This document shows, piece after piece, positions 33,772 through 45,246 of a DNA stretch of 64,000 bases. The stretch comes from Dermacentor variabilis (taxonomy: Eukaryota; Arthropoda; Arachnida; Ixodida; Ixodidae). Each line of letters starts with the position of its first letter. The stretch's first letter is position 1. The notes below the pieces were generated by a model. It did no database searches and was not told the origin of the DNA. It worked only from the letters and a program-made list of their open reading frames with translations. The stretch spans positions 69,196,639 through 69,260,638 of the forward strand of contig NC_134577.1 of the NCBI RefSeq assembly GCF_050947875.1, in the 5' to 3' direction. Made by a program: the position numbers and the translations under genes.

Positions 33772-35079
33772 CAGGGACGTAGCCAGTGGGGGGGGGGGGA
33801 TTATGGGGCTTCATCCCCCCCCCTCCCCGAAATTTTTTCGTGTTGTCCATGCACCGCCGACCAAAGCAACCCCCGGCGCCAGAAATCACTCAGGATTTTG
33901 TCTAGAATGTGTTTTTCACGCTCGAAAAAACATTTAACCGCGAACATTGCGAACTCGGGTTGGATTTCGCGGCAACGCGCATGTACCGGGAGTCGCATAA
34001 CGCAAGGAGCCCCAACCTAGCACAAACTTTGATGGGCGTGTTGATGGCGAATGGGCTCGCCTCGGCATCTCGCGGAGGTGGCAGAATCTACGGAGCGCAT
34101 GGATGTAAATTTCGAAACTTCATCGCTATAAAGTTCTCATAAACTTTTGATGAGACAGGTGCATTGGTATTTCCAAAGTTGTGCTTTAGATCTTCAATTG
34201 CGGAACTTTGTGGGTTTAATGTTGTTTTAAAGATTTGATGCCAAAGGTGCATTGACTTTTCTAACGTCGTGCATCAGAACATACAACGAGACAAGCCAAA
34301 TCAACACAATTTCAGGCAAGTTGACAAAGTACGCAGCGAGGTCCGATGAGACGAAGCGTTGTGGTGGTTCATTTGTGCCGTCATGTCACAAAAAATAACA
34401 ACATATTTTTTTTCACTTACGCCAAAACATCCATGTCAAGACAGTAAAGCCAGCAAAGGTAACTACGTTCTTATTTATTGTTTCTGTTTTGACTTTTATT
34501 CGCGAGGACACATTGAGCCTCTTCAATTTTTTTGTTCTCACTACCCTACCCGCAGGCTGCCAGAGCCAGCCAAAGCGTGTGCGTTTTTTCTGATGTTGTC
34601 CCGACCACCGCGCGGCGTACTTCGGTGCGCGTTCGGTTTTCTCTGGCCGAGTGGATTTTCGCCTGGGACGCTTCCTCGCTTGCAGACGAGAAAAAAGACA
34701 ATGGCCGCTCGCCGGTATCACTGTTGGGACTCTACGGATTGCATCGTATTCGCTTGAGGGCAGCCTCTCTGGAAAGTCTCGTCTCGCCGGTGTAGGATAC
34801 AGAGCAGTATGCGTATAGTTCTCGGTGGACCCAGCGTCTCACATTTTCTTCAATATTCCTTCGGTAGCTACACTAGGTGCCCGAAGTAGGCATTCTATTG
34901 CAGCCAACATGCTTTCCTCTGCGTTTTTTTTAATTCCGTGTTCCCGCCCCACAAAAGACAAAAAGACATTGTCGCGGCGCAGCAAATTGTCGCATGGTGA
35001 AAGTTCGACTTTGCTACTTCTTTTGCGGAAAGTAATGGGCCACGGGACGCTTCAGTTGCCGGATACTTTTACTATATTA

Positions 35080-35400
35080 TTGTGATAGCAATTATATTGA
35101 CTCCAGCCGCATTCCTACCGTCGCCGTCGCCCTCATGTTCCGTATAAAGCCCAAGGGCGATAACAGCGTTACCGCGCGGCATACTGTAGGTGCGAGTGAA
35201 AGCGGGTGGGGGGGGGAAGGGTGATCCAACGATGGTGACTCAGTCTTGTGTGCGCAAAGGAGAAAAGCGGGGAGGAAGCGCACCGCCTTCCATCGCGTGC
35301 GATACATCGGGGGGAGTGGATGGAATGGGGGTGGAATCCAGGATTCTGTGAATCTGTGATAGCGCAACATGTCTGTTTCCCTTGTTTGACGCATTATATA
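35080..35400 (+). repeat. Dispersed repeat related to 58108-58260
   Basis: Begins TTGTGATAGCAATTATATTG and continues with GCCGTCGCCGTCGCC. The copy at 58108 begins TTGCGATAGCAATTATATGG. Interspersed noncoding family. Confidence 0.6.
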
Positions 35401-35578
35401 CGGTGATTTTTTCTTAGATACATATATTTATTGGAGACATACGTATATTTGAATATCTTGTTGCGACGTTTTGTGTATACATGCAGTGAACTTTGTTTCC
35501 AGTAACACTTTTTTTGCTCTTTCTCAAGCTGTATCTCCGCATTTGTATATTCCATTGTATCTTCGCATTTCTAATGTA

Positions 35579-36854
35579 CGAGGGCGAGCCAAATGAAGGC
35601 GAGCCTACCCTGGCCGCACAATAACGGTTCCGTTCATTATCTGCGAGGCATGCGCATAGTACACAGGTATCTCTCATTTACAAAAGGGACACGCAGGTGT
35701 GAGGATAAATGTTCTTTAATGCTCTCATAGACTGGGCTGAACATGGTTGCATGACGTAATGGACGCTCCAGAAGTTGAGCAGCGTGGTGCCGTGTGGTTT
35801 TTGACAGCTGAAGGTGTTTCGTCAAAAGAAATTAGTCGCCGTATGGCTGCCGGGTACGCTGAACATGGCATTTCATTGGCTACTGTGAAGCGTTGGAACA
35901 AACGGTTCAAAGAAGGACGTGAAAGTTGCAAATACGATCCAAGACCGGGCCAAAGCCACCGTGCAATCACCCCCAACAAAAATGCAAAGGTTGATAAGCT
36001 GATGAGACAAGAACGGAGGATAAGCGTCGATGAACTGGCAGAGCGTGTGATCAGTCACGGTTCGGTTCACGCCATAATTCATGAATATATCGGTTATCAG
36101 CTCTTGTGTGCGCAGTGGACGCCCAAGGTTTTGAACCACCGCCAGAAGACGGAGAAGTTCAGCGCTGCCTTGACTCATCTGATCCGGTATCACAGTGAGG
36201 GTGACGACTTCTTGTCTGCAATTGTGATCGGGGACGGACCATGGTGCCCTACTACGAGCATGAAACACGACGGCAAAGGTTACAGTGGAAACATTCGTAT
36301 TCACCACCCCCAAGAAAGCAAAGGCCGTCGTTACCACCGGAAAGTAGTGAATCTTTTTTTTTTGTTCGTCAGGGGTCATTACTGATAGACTTTGCTAAAT
36401 CTTGAGAGACTATCAATTGTTTCCGATATCGTGAAACGCCGGATCGGCTGCGTGTCGCCATCAAGAACAAACGACGTGGAAAATTGACGAATGTGGTCAT
36501 CTTGTTCCACGACAATGCCCGTTGCCACGTCGCTGATGTGGGTAATATAAAACTGGCAAAGTTCAAGTGGCAAAGGCTGCAACATCCGCCATACAGCTTA
36601 GACCTGTCGCCTTGCGGCTTCCACATTTTTGGACAACTGAAAAAATAGCTCAAGGGAACCAGATTTATGTCGGACGATGACGTGAGTCAGTAGCAGACTT
36701 TTTGAAGCAGCAACCCAAGCAGTCCCAAAACGGGAATCACGCGACTCGTTAGTCAATGGGACAAATGTCTGAATGCTCATGGAGGCTACCCTTGAATAAA
36801 GTACCCCGTTTGTCATATATTCGCATTGCCTCACTTTCATTTGACTCGCGCTCG
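35579..36854 (+). mobile_element. mariner transposon, 1276 bp, with inactive transposase
   Basis: TIRs CGAGGGCGAGCCAAATGAAG and (reversed right end) CGAGCGCGAGTCAAATGAAA, each beside a TA target (35577-35578, 36855-36856). The transposase frame from 35747 has the helix-turn-helix stretch VKRWNKRFKEGRESCKYDPR and RISVDELAERV, then VIGDGPW with the first catalytic Asp. After frame breaks, LFHDNARCH carries the second Asp. At the third position, 34 residues on (SPCGFHIFG), Gly replaces the catalytic Asp. Size and DD34D spacing identify mariner. Confidence 0.9.
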
Positions 36855-38160
36855 TATATTTGGTAGAACTCCTGCTTTTTAAACGAGCTCTCTGTTGCGA
36901 CTATAATTTTGGTTCAATTACTCACGATACACAGCCGGTGACAGTTGCTCCTGCGTAACGCATTGGAACAAATGACAGTGTCATTGATACTTTGCACTGG
37001 CCGTTGCATGTGTACAAGAATGTAAACAAGGTCCTTGAACGACAAAGTTTAATTAACATGTTTGTCTTCAACTTGTTCATTTCATGTCCTTTACATTTTT
37101 TATATCGACGGCATGCACTGCTTTGCTGGTTTCGAACTGATATAATGCTAAAGTTCATGTGATTTTTTCTTTACCTATTAGCGAGACAAAAAACATGGAA
37201 GCATTGATTTAAGTTATTTTGGGCACAATCTTTGGCACATACGAGTATTCTTTTAATAAAAAGTACATAATTTATTTTTTTTGACAGTGCGTAGCGTTGA
37301 ATAATTCCTTTGCAGCATCTTTGGAAGTGGCAATGCAGTTATTATTGACGTATTTGATCGCTCGGCAAATTGTGTAAGAGGAAGCTTTAGCTCGGGCCCA
37401 GCTCCGACGCGGCCTATTCAAGTAGATGTAAAACGCGGAAAGGCTTTTCTGAAATAACCCCTGGATCGCTTTTAATGAAATTTGTTGGATTTGAGAGAGA
37501 AAGTTGAATTCTAGTGTCTGTTGGAAGCGACATTTCGATTTATGACCTGAATTTTGTTTAAGATATTTTTTTTAATGGAAAGTTCGAAAAAAATAGAAGC
37601 ACGACGCTTACAAACTGATAGCTCTGCATCAAGAATAGACACCGCGTTTCTTTAAAGGGCATCTACTATAACAGTCAAAGCGGACAAATTTGGTCTGTCA
37701 ATTTGCAGCTTACGTGAATTGGTCACGTTGTGTACAAGGATTCTGCAAAAGCCGTATTTCGATACTAAATTTTTTTGAGATTCATGTGTAACAACACATC
37801 AATTTTGTTCGCTGTATATGTACTGTCAGATAAAATTCACCGAATTGTGACATCGTTTTTCATTGTTGAGTTACCGGTTTAATTTTCGTTTGTCTGCAAA
37901 CTTGCGATTTTTGCCAATATTTAATAAAGATTTGACAACCTAAATGAAAAATTCGAAACAAGCATTCACTAGAATTTAAGTTTTTTTAATTTAAAAAATA
38001 CAAACCTTGTCAAACTTGGTGCAATGGTTGCCGAGAAAGACGAATTCTCCTTCTACATGTATTTACGTTGGAGCACCCGAGAAAGCTTCCTTTTAAGGAG
38101 GAGGCCAAGCTGCAACCTCAGCCCCCCCCCCCCCAAACGAAGTTTCTGGCTACGCCACTG

Positions 38161-39821
38161 AATGGAGGATATTGAAAATGATTGTGTCCTATTCATGGAT
38201 GAAATGGAAATCGCTCAAGGGTACGAGCATGACCGCTCACTGGACTACCTTTTCGGCAGCAGGACCCTGCCGACACACCCGACCATTTAGCAAACCACGC
38301 CTTGGTGTTCATGGTGGGTGGTCTAAACAAGCCCTATAAACAAGTGAATGCATACCACTTTACGGGCAGATCTGTTGATGGACGACTGCTGAAAGACGTT
38401 GTTTTCAGCCTCATAGAAACGCTTCACAGCATACCGCTAAGAGTTCTTGTCGTAACAAGTGATATGGAGTCAGGAAACCGGGTTGTGGTTGCTAGGGCTT
38501 TCTAGCCATCGAAACTCTGAAACAGTTGGCAGTATCCCTCAAGGTAGGCTGCTGGATTTTATGGCGGACCCAGCACATCTTATAAAAAATGTTCTTCGGG
38601 TAAGCTGTTTCTACTTGAGCAATGAGACAGTAAACCAGCAGGGTCTTCCTGGCCACAAGGTTGACATCAAACATGTAGAGGAAGTACTCGAGCACTACTC
38701 CGATAATGACCTTGAGATAGCAAACGGCTTGTGTGCTGTCCACGTGAGCACTGGACATGAAGGTCAGCATTGCTGTACAGCTTTTTCGTGAAGCCCGTGC
38801 TGGAATTCGCTACCTAATCCAGAAAGGAAACCTTCCAGCCGAGACCGAAGCAACGGCTTGGTTTTTTGAGCTACTTTGTAGATGGTATAGTTTCATGTCA
38901 TCACGTCATCCTGTGCTTGCTCTGACCAATATAGATGTGACCAAGTATAAAGAGGCGATAGCAACGCTTCTTCTTGCCCAGCATACTCTGCGACATGTGA
39001 AGATGGGAACAACGCACTGGAAGCAGTCTCAGGCAGGCCTGATGATTTCAACATCTGTTGTACTTAGCCTCGCAGAAGAATTTCTATGCCACCGTGGGTA
39101 CATGCATGTCCTGACCAGTCGATTAATCTAAGACTGCCTGGAAAACATCTCAATCTTGCGGATGACAAAGCCCACCCAAGTGCATTCGATGGCAAATGCA
39201 CTTTGAAGCTGGTTTGTGTAGGGCAGTTTCTACAAACACCGAAGTCAACAAGCTACAACATTAATGACAGCCTGCACCTCGCCGACCTTCTTGGTCCAAC
39301 TCTACAAAAGATTCTTGTCGAGTTTGCGGATGACGAGGAGCGCCTAGAGGACCTTGTTATTGAGGAACTTTCATCAACTGAATGCGGCATCTTCGCCTAC
39401 TTTGGAGGATTTCTTCTCAGGGCTGCAACCAAGGCAACAGGGAATTGTGAGCCATGCAGGGCAGTATTAGCTAGAGAAAATGAAAACTACAATAGACTCG
39501 TCAACTTAAAGGAGTAGGTAAAGGGGGCTCGCAACCTAATCAGGCACAGCAATGAAATGATAGCTGTCGTGGTTCACTTTGAGGTATTTCAAGGCATTTG
39601 TCTCAGCTGATACCATCATGGACATGAAGGCTCCGTTCAGGACCATATCAAGGTTCCCGGCCGAAAATGTGGAGGCTAATCTTGAAGGAGTGTGTAGTTC
39701 TCACGAAGAAAAGGTTGAAAAGTTTCTTTTAGAGAAGTATGTTAGCTCACACTTACGAATGCATCTTCGACAACAAACGGCTCGATGTGCTGAGGCACTT
39801 TCGAGCAAGACGTGTGCTTGA
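38161..39821 (+). pseudogene. P-element/THAP9-like transposase, catalytic and C-terminal part
   Basis: Coding resumes after the hAT-like insertion with EDIENDCVLFMDEMEIAQG (first catalytic Asp), NHALVFMVGGLNKPYKQVNA, VLVVTSDMESGN (second Asp), LLDFMADPAHLIKNVLR, MKVSIAVQLFREARAGIRYL, then DCLENISILR near 39130 (position of the catalytic Glu), FAYFGGFLLRAATKATGNC and a charged C-terminus stopping at 39821. This is the RNase H-like fold with the insertion domain of P/THAP9 transposases. Nonsense changes (for example TAA before DCLEN) and indels between segments show it is dead. Confidence 0.8.
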
Positions 39822-39989
39822 GTGAACCTTTCATACGTCAAGCAACATGATCATGAAAAAAACCTCCTTGTAGCCTGCTGTTTTCAATTGTGAACCGAGT
39901 GGCATAGTGTGGATACAGACTGTTGATTATCTGCTGGATGCGACTTATTGATTTCTTTTTTTTCTACTTTGCATGGCATTGGTTATTAA

Positions 39990-39995
39990 AATAAA
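39990..39995 (+). terminator. Polyadenylation signal of the P-like gene
   Basis: AATAAA 169 bases after the last stop codon of the transposase remnant; a plausible 3' end signal. Confidence 0.4.
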
Positions 39996-40584
39996 ACTTG
40001 GTAAAGTTGGCACTTGGGGGGGGGGGACAACTGTGCCGCATATGCATGTTTTGCTTGATATGTAAAGCCGTCAGCCAAATAGTAGACCGAACAGGTCACT
40101 TCGTAAGTAGAGTTCTCCTGTTAGACGACTTCAATATGCAACACACTGCGCGCCTATCTGCTGTATTTATTGTGCGTAGGACGCCATTACATTCATTGTA
40201 TATACGCGTTTCCACATCTTTTCAATCTGCTTGCTAATACAATTTTTACTGTCCTTTCTAATTTGCTTTATTCCGCACATTTTGTGTTAATGGTGTAGTT
40301 GGTTAGAAAGGCCTTCCTGCTACAAGGATTACAGACCACAATTATAATGTGCGAAGCTGCACCTTTATTGTTAATTACTGTCTGTTCCAAATATTTTCTT
40401 GTATTTCTTCTTGTTTTCAGTTATGTGTCTATCCGCTGTATATATTCACATTTCCTTTGATCTCATTCACGTTTTGCATTCTTTTGCTAGACAGTAAGTG
40501 CCCAGTTGTGTGCGTGCAGCTCTTCCGGCAACAAATGTAGATGGGGACCTGCACAAATAAAGTGAAGTACCTTCAAATGACAAA

Positions 40585-41075
40585 TGCCTTATGAATTATT
40601 CCTCAGTACGTGAACCATTTGTCTAGAATTTTATCTTGCTGGCTTAAAAAATAGCTCGCCTGACCATAAAATGATGCATGCTTTGGTTCTTGAATACATG
40701 AAGAACATTTGCATTATCGCAGTCAAGGGAAAAAAAAAACACGTTGTTCACTCCATTGCAGGCACTGGGGAAAGAACACGCACCTGCACTTGCCTCAGTT
40801 CCTGCATAGTAAGCTACCTAGTCAGGTGCAGTTATTACCAACGTCCAAACAAACGGGGGCTGGTGCACGCATGCAGGCAGATTTAGCACACATTCCATGG
40901 TGTACGTTTTTTTTTCTTGCTGGAGTTGCAACCAAGCAAGTATGACTGCGGAGAAAAAACATGCGCTTCTGAAACTGCACACGGTAGTGTGTTTGTAAAT
41001 AGCATTCGCTGGCATCATGACATCGAGTTATCAAGCCACAGTGAAAAGGTTTTCTTTCAACGATTTTGTTTGCTG
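40585..41075 (+). repeat. Duplicated segment A downstream of the P-like gene
   Basis: Aligns by eye with 41640-41930 plus 42700-42890: TTCCTCAGTACGTGAACCA against TTCCTCAGTTATGGGAACCA, CAACGTCCAAACAAACGGGG against CAACGTTCAAACAAATGGAG, and TCTGAAACTGCACACGGTAG against TTCAGAAACTGCATATCGTC. Roughly 500 bp, noncoding, old duplication. Confidence 0.55.
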
Positions 41076-41304
41076 TAAAATAAGAGCTGTGTGGCGTCGT
41101 ATTAGGCACAAGCAAGTTTGACTAAGGGTCATCAACACTTGTTACCTCGTGCACTTTTCCAAAGTTCAGTCCAGTTACTGTTATTCAGGTTTTCTCTATT
41201 ATGTCATAATTGACAGCACATGTAACTGATTTCTGCCAAAATAAATCAGTATGGACTGCAACACTGTTAACTTAATCTTGGAAAATTTTTGTCTGCTTGT
41301 GTAG

Positions 41305-41397
41305 TCGGCCAAGAAACTGCTACTGGAGCTCAATGTGCTGGTACTAGATGACCATCTTGCACAGATCTCTAAGCAGCCCAGTGTGCAGAGGAGGTGA
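41305..41397 (+). CDS. Possible terminal coding exon, unrecognised
   Basis: Acceptor TTGTCTGCTTGTGTAG followed by an open frame reading SAKKLLLELNVLVLDDHLAQ and ISKQPSVQRR before TGA. Amphipathic and protein-like, but only 30 residues. It might be the last exon of a host gene whose intron holds the P-like element, or of the element itself. Confidence 0.3.
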   Translation, partial: SAKKLLLELNVLVLDDHLAQISKQPSVQRR

Positions 41398-41989
41398 ATA
41401 GCTTTGCTGATTTGTTATGGCGTTTTGTTCTGTTTTACAGCGTCTTTTACACTGTCAATATGCTACTTTCAAATTAGCTTTTAATTAGCCTTCCCATCTT
41501 GGTTTATTTGTTTTTTTGTGCTTGGGGGCGGTTGGTGGGGGGTTTATATCGTAAACCAGCCTTTCTGCAGGCATCATAGGTTGGAAAATACGAAAATGCG
41601 CACGATTCAAGGAATGTAGATTCCAATGATCAATGTTTTTTGAATGCTTCCTCAGTTATGGGAACCACTTGTCCGGCATTACTTCAATCTTGCTGCATAA
41701 GAAAACTGTCGGACGTAAGGTGATGTAATTGAGGCCGAAGAAACGGTAGTTCCCACTTTTACGGGCGTGCGACAAATCCCCATCGGCACTTCCTTCAGTC
41801 ACTGCGTAATTACAGTTAAGCACGAGCGTTGGCAACGTTCAAACAAATGGAGTTGTTGCACGTGTGCGAAGTCCTAACACACGTACTGTGTCCTGTACGT
41901 GTCCTTTTTATTAGTGGCACGATCATCGCGTGACACGCTTGTTTCTTGAGCAGCACTTCCGGTACACCTCCTGAGATGACCGGGGAAGA

Positions 41990-42540
41990 AATTCAGAAAG
42001 AAATAGTAGAGTACAAAATTCAGAGCGTAAGTTTATATAGTTACAAGTTGACTTACTGAAGTTTCTGGAATAATTAGAATTAATTAGCTGAGACGAGATT
42101 TTAAATAAATCAGAAAAAAATAGAAAATGACAGTACAGCACAAAATGCATGGGTTTCTGTATAGACATATTAGAGCATAAATTTATGTAGCTACAAGTTG
42201 AGTTACTGAATTGTCTGGAATAATTATAATTAATTAGCTGAGATGAAATTCTACATGAATCAGAAGAAATAGAAAAGAAATAGAGAAGCACGAAATTCAT
42301 GGGTTTCATTATAGATATTGTTACGTGTAGCGGATGCACAAGTCGATTTACAATATATTTACACGTAGACCAACAGTGGCAAATATGGCGACGCTATATC
42401 AAGCGGGCACACACCGTCTTACTCCTCCTGAGTGCAGCCACACTGTGGCGGCTGTTCCGTATCAATATTATACCAGAGCTTAAGTTTAGTTGTAAGTTGA
42501 GTTACTAAAGTGCCTGCAATAATTAGAAATCACTGATTAC
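41990..42540 (+). repeat. About 150-bp tandem repeat, two units plus a split third
   Basis: Blocks GTTACTGAA, TGTCTGGAATAATTA and TTAATTAGCTGAGA recur with 150-bp spacing (42081 and 42231). A third partial unit at 42480-42535 lies beyond about 165 bp beginning TGTTACGTGTAGCGGATGC, which may be an LTR fragment inserted in the array. It sits inside duplicated segment B. Confidence 0.6.
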
Positions 42541-43806
42541 CGCGCACCAACGAACAGAAAACCAACGCCGAGGTGCGAGTGTTACTCGCCCCTCGAGAGA
42601 CACCAAAGTCAAAGATTAGTCGTCGCCTACCGTTTTTTGTGCCCTTTTACAACGTTAAGAACCCATTAGCCTAGTAACATATACTTTTAAGATTTCACAC
42701 AGTGTATATCACGGATATATTTTTTTCTTCATTCCTGTCCTCAATTACATGCAACTATGGAGTAGAAACAAAACACAGGCTTCAGAAACTGCATATCGTC
42801 GTGTCCGCCTAAATGGATAGCATGAGCTAGCTATCGTGAAACTGAGCAATCGGGTCGAGATGGCGGTGAAAGTTTTCTTTCAAGGTCGGTTTCGCTTGCT
42901 TATCGCACTAGGTGAAAGCAAAGGCGACGTATGGGCCATACACGTCTTAGCGTGAACGCTAGAGTGCGGGGTTTGCTCTCCGCAGGACTGTCTGGTGCCG
43001 GCGATAAGGCGCTAAGGGCACGTAAAAAGAGCTGAAGGGGATAGATCACAGGACACACTCTCTGAGGCTGCGCATTTGTTTGCATTGTGTGTGTGGGACT
43101 GTCGCTGTTCACAGCAGCGATGACATGAAGGCTAGACAGACTCTGCCGATCCCATTGAATACCTATGTGGCTGCCGAACAGACTCACTGCAATGAACGGA
43201 TGAGCTGCGGCCAGATTTCGCCGAGAACGCAGCCTTCCTACCTTCCATCGTCGCCGTTTTGAAGCTAAATTGGAGCCACGCGCTGGAAATCGAACTCCGG
43301 TAACAGCAGCACCAGCTCAGAACGTTTCCGATTGGGTAAATTGGCGGGAGTTCAGCGTGGAAAACGAAGGCAGAAGCGGTTTAAACGCTCCTGAACGTTC
43401 GCAGAGAATCAAAATAGCTGCCCGCCAAATTTAGCGGCCGCTTTTACCTCACAGCGGTTCTTCCGCCCGATTTGGCTGCGGCCTGGGGCGATTTCGTCAG
43501 AAATGTCGCCACCCCAAAAACGCGGTACATGAAGGCTCCCTAATGTGCCGCGCGCTCTCGTGTTCCTGCTAACAGTGCACTCACCTGTACACCGTAACAT
43601 TATTATCTACTTCCAAGTCACCCTACAGTCTTCAGTTGCTTCCTTTGCGGGGCCTATCATACAGCAATGCGCGACACACAATTGCTTGATGGAAAAGGGA
43701 AAGTGAAAGGTTAATATCAAATCCCTGCACTGAAGTGCGACTGAGCTAGCTAGTAGGGATGCATTTGACTAACACTGTGGGCAGAGACCATGAGACAGAG
43801 TGGACA

Positions 43807-43808
<2 letters not shown>

Positions 43809-43857
<49 letters not shown>
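43809..43857 (+). repeat. (TA)n microsatellite
   Basis: About 24 TA units, abutting the 3' end of the LINE remnant at 43858-44480; possibly grown from its tail. Confidence 0.9.
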
Positions 43858-43863
<6 letters not shown>

Positions 43864-44480
43864 TATTGATACTGTCAGTCCTTGACGCGCTATTATTCAT
43901 ATACATAATCGGAGAAGTGCATTAGCCTATTGGCATATAATGATTGGATATTGACTATGCAATAAAAAAAAGAAAGAAAACCCACAGGAAAATGAGGCTG
44001 CACTGTTGATATAAAACACATAACAATATATTTACGCAGAACATTACTGACCTATTATATCCCAATATAAGTACAGAACTTCAAGGTATATAACATTGGG
44101 GTATATCAGGGTAAACAACGCAGTGAATTGTTTAACAGATAGACTTACTCAATATTGTTTTGACAACTGAATCAGGTTAAGAATTCCAATGCTGAATTGC
44201 CCTGGGAAAGAAAACTGTACCTGAAGCACTTATTGTGCTCTGTGGAAAGGGTACATACGTACTTTGTTTGTGCCCTGATGTTTCCTGTGTCTTGATTTGG
44301 AAATACATGTATGTTATTTTCTTACGATAATGAGTTACTAGTAACAGCGACTTAAGCCTTTCTAACCCGGTACGCATTCGTAGAGGTGCGAGCTGTGCAA
44401 GTTTATATAATTCGGTCAGAGAGAGAAAATGGTGGTATTTATTAAATATTAAAATCGAAATTCAGGCACTGGACTTTATC
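43858..44480 (-). pseudogene. CR1-like LINE 3' end remnant
   Basis: The minus-strand frame 44377-44177 ends GTVFFPRAIQHWNS, the FFPRxIxxWN block near the C-terminus of CR1-type ORF2, preceded by LRMRTGLERLKSLLL. The rest is 3' UTR. Confidence 0.5.
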
Positions 44481-44535
44481 AACTCCTAAACAGTTACATG
44501 GGCGTAGGGATTACATACTATTTGAGCGTAATTAG

Positions 44536-44735
44536 TTAAGGAAAAATGAGACATCCACCCAATCGTAGCAATTGCTACACTGGAAATCCATAAGGGTTCC
44601 TCCCCCCAAAAGAAGGCTCGCAGTTGAAGAAAAATTTGTCCTGGTCAAGGACTCGAACCCGGGACCACTGCCTTTCCGGGGCAGCCGCACTACAATCTGA
44701 GCTAACCAGGCGGCTAGCAGGTAGCAGGGCGAAGT
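44536..44735 (-). mobile_element. tRNA-derived SINE, different from Ruka
   Basis: The minus strand starts CCTGGTTAGCTCAGATTG (A box), shows an anticodon-like hairpin CTGCC / GGCAG around CCGGAAA, and B box GGTTCGAGTCC. CCTGGT and ACCAGG can pair as an acceptor-like stem. A SINE body of about 120 bp follows, so this is not a tRNA gene. Confidence 0.75.
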
Positions 44736-44775
44736 CAAATTTATCGACAACTCGAAGCAAGGGCAACAGTTAGAC

Positions 44776-44930
44776 GTAATGGTTCTGCGGCAGGATGCGT
44801 ATTTGCATACTTCCTCCTATTTTCATTGTAACTATGTACCAGTAAAATATGCGCATTCGGTCAAATATATTGGCCTGATCTTCGACAGTGATCTCTCTTG
44901 GAACTCACACCTTTCTTTTGTTTGCCAAAG
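44776..44930 (+). pseudogene. CR1-like LINE ORF2, left fragment
   Basis: The plus frame reads VPVKYAHSVKYIGLIFDSDL and SWNSHLSFVCQRL, the segment just after the catalytic palm of CR1-type polymerases. Broken at 44930 by the I-clade LINE; continues at 50566. Confidence 0.65.
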
Positions 44931-45246
44931 ACTTGATGATGATGTGTGGTGTTTTATGTCGCAAGGGCCAGGTTTGGCCAAAGAGTGCCATGACAAGTGG
45001 TATTGTTGACGATGTATTATGGATGGCGTGCACAATGAATTCCTCAGGGTAGATGTCACATGGCTGTAAAAGGGCCTAAAATCTGTAGGCATAAGTGGCG
45101 TAGAATATATAGTTGCTAAAATAATGACGGTGACTAGGCAATGATGTGGGCTATGGCAATGGGCTGTCGTTAAAAAATTATGCAATAAAACAAACTGACA
45201 CCAGAGTTTCAAGAGAGCCCTTGATTGCAGGGCTGTTTGTCACGTG

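Larger units (their letters stand above)
33772..38160 (+). mobile_element. hAT-like TIR transposon (non-autonomous)
   Basis: Left end CAGGGACGTAGCCAG with a G-run; right end reversed CAGTGGCGTAGCCAGA and a G-run further in. These are ends I associate with arthropod hAT-type elements. Flanks GATGGAGG (33764-33771) and AATGGAGG (38161-38168) fit an 8-bp target duplication with one change. Removing the 4389 bp rejoins the P-like coding frame. No hAT transposase seen inside; the interior holds a mariner (35579-36854) and a dispersed repeat at 35080-35400. Confidence 0.75.

Noticed and set aside
44640..44735. tRNA gene
   Set aside because: A and B boxes are good, but it continues into a SINE body and the T stem is poor, so it is scored as a SINE.
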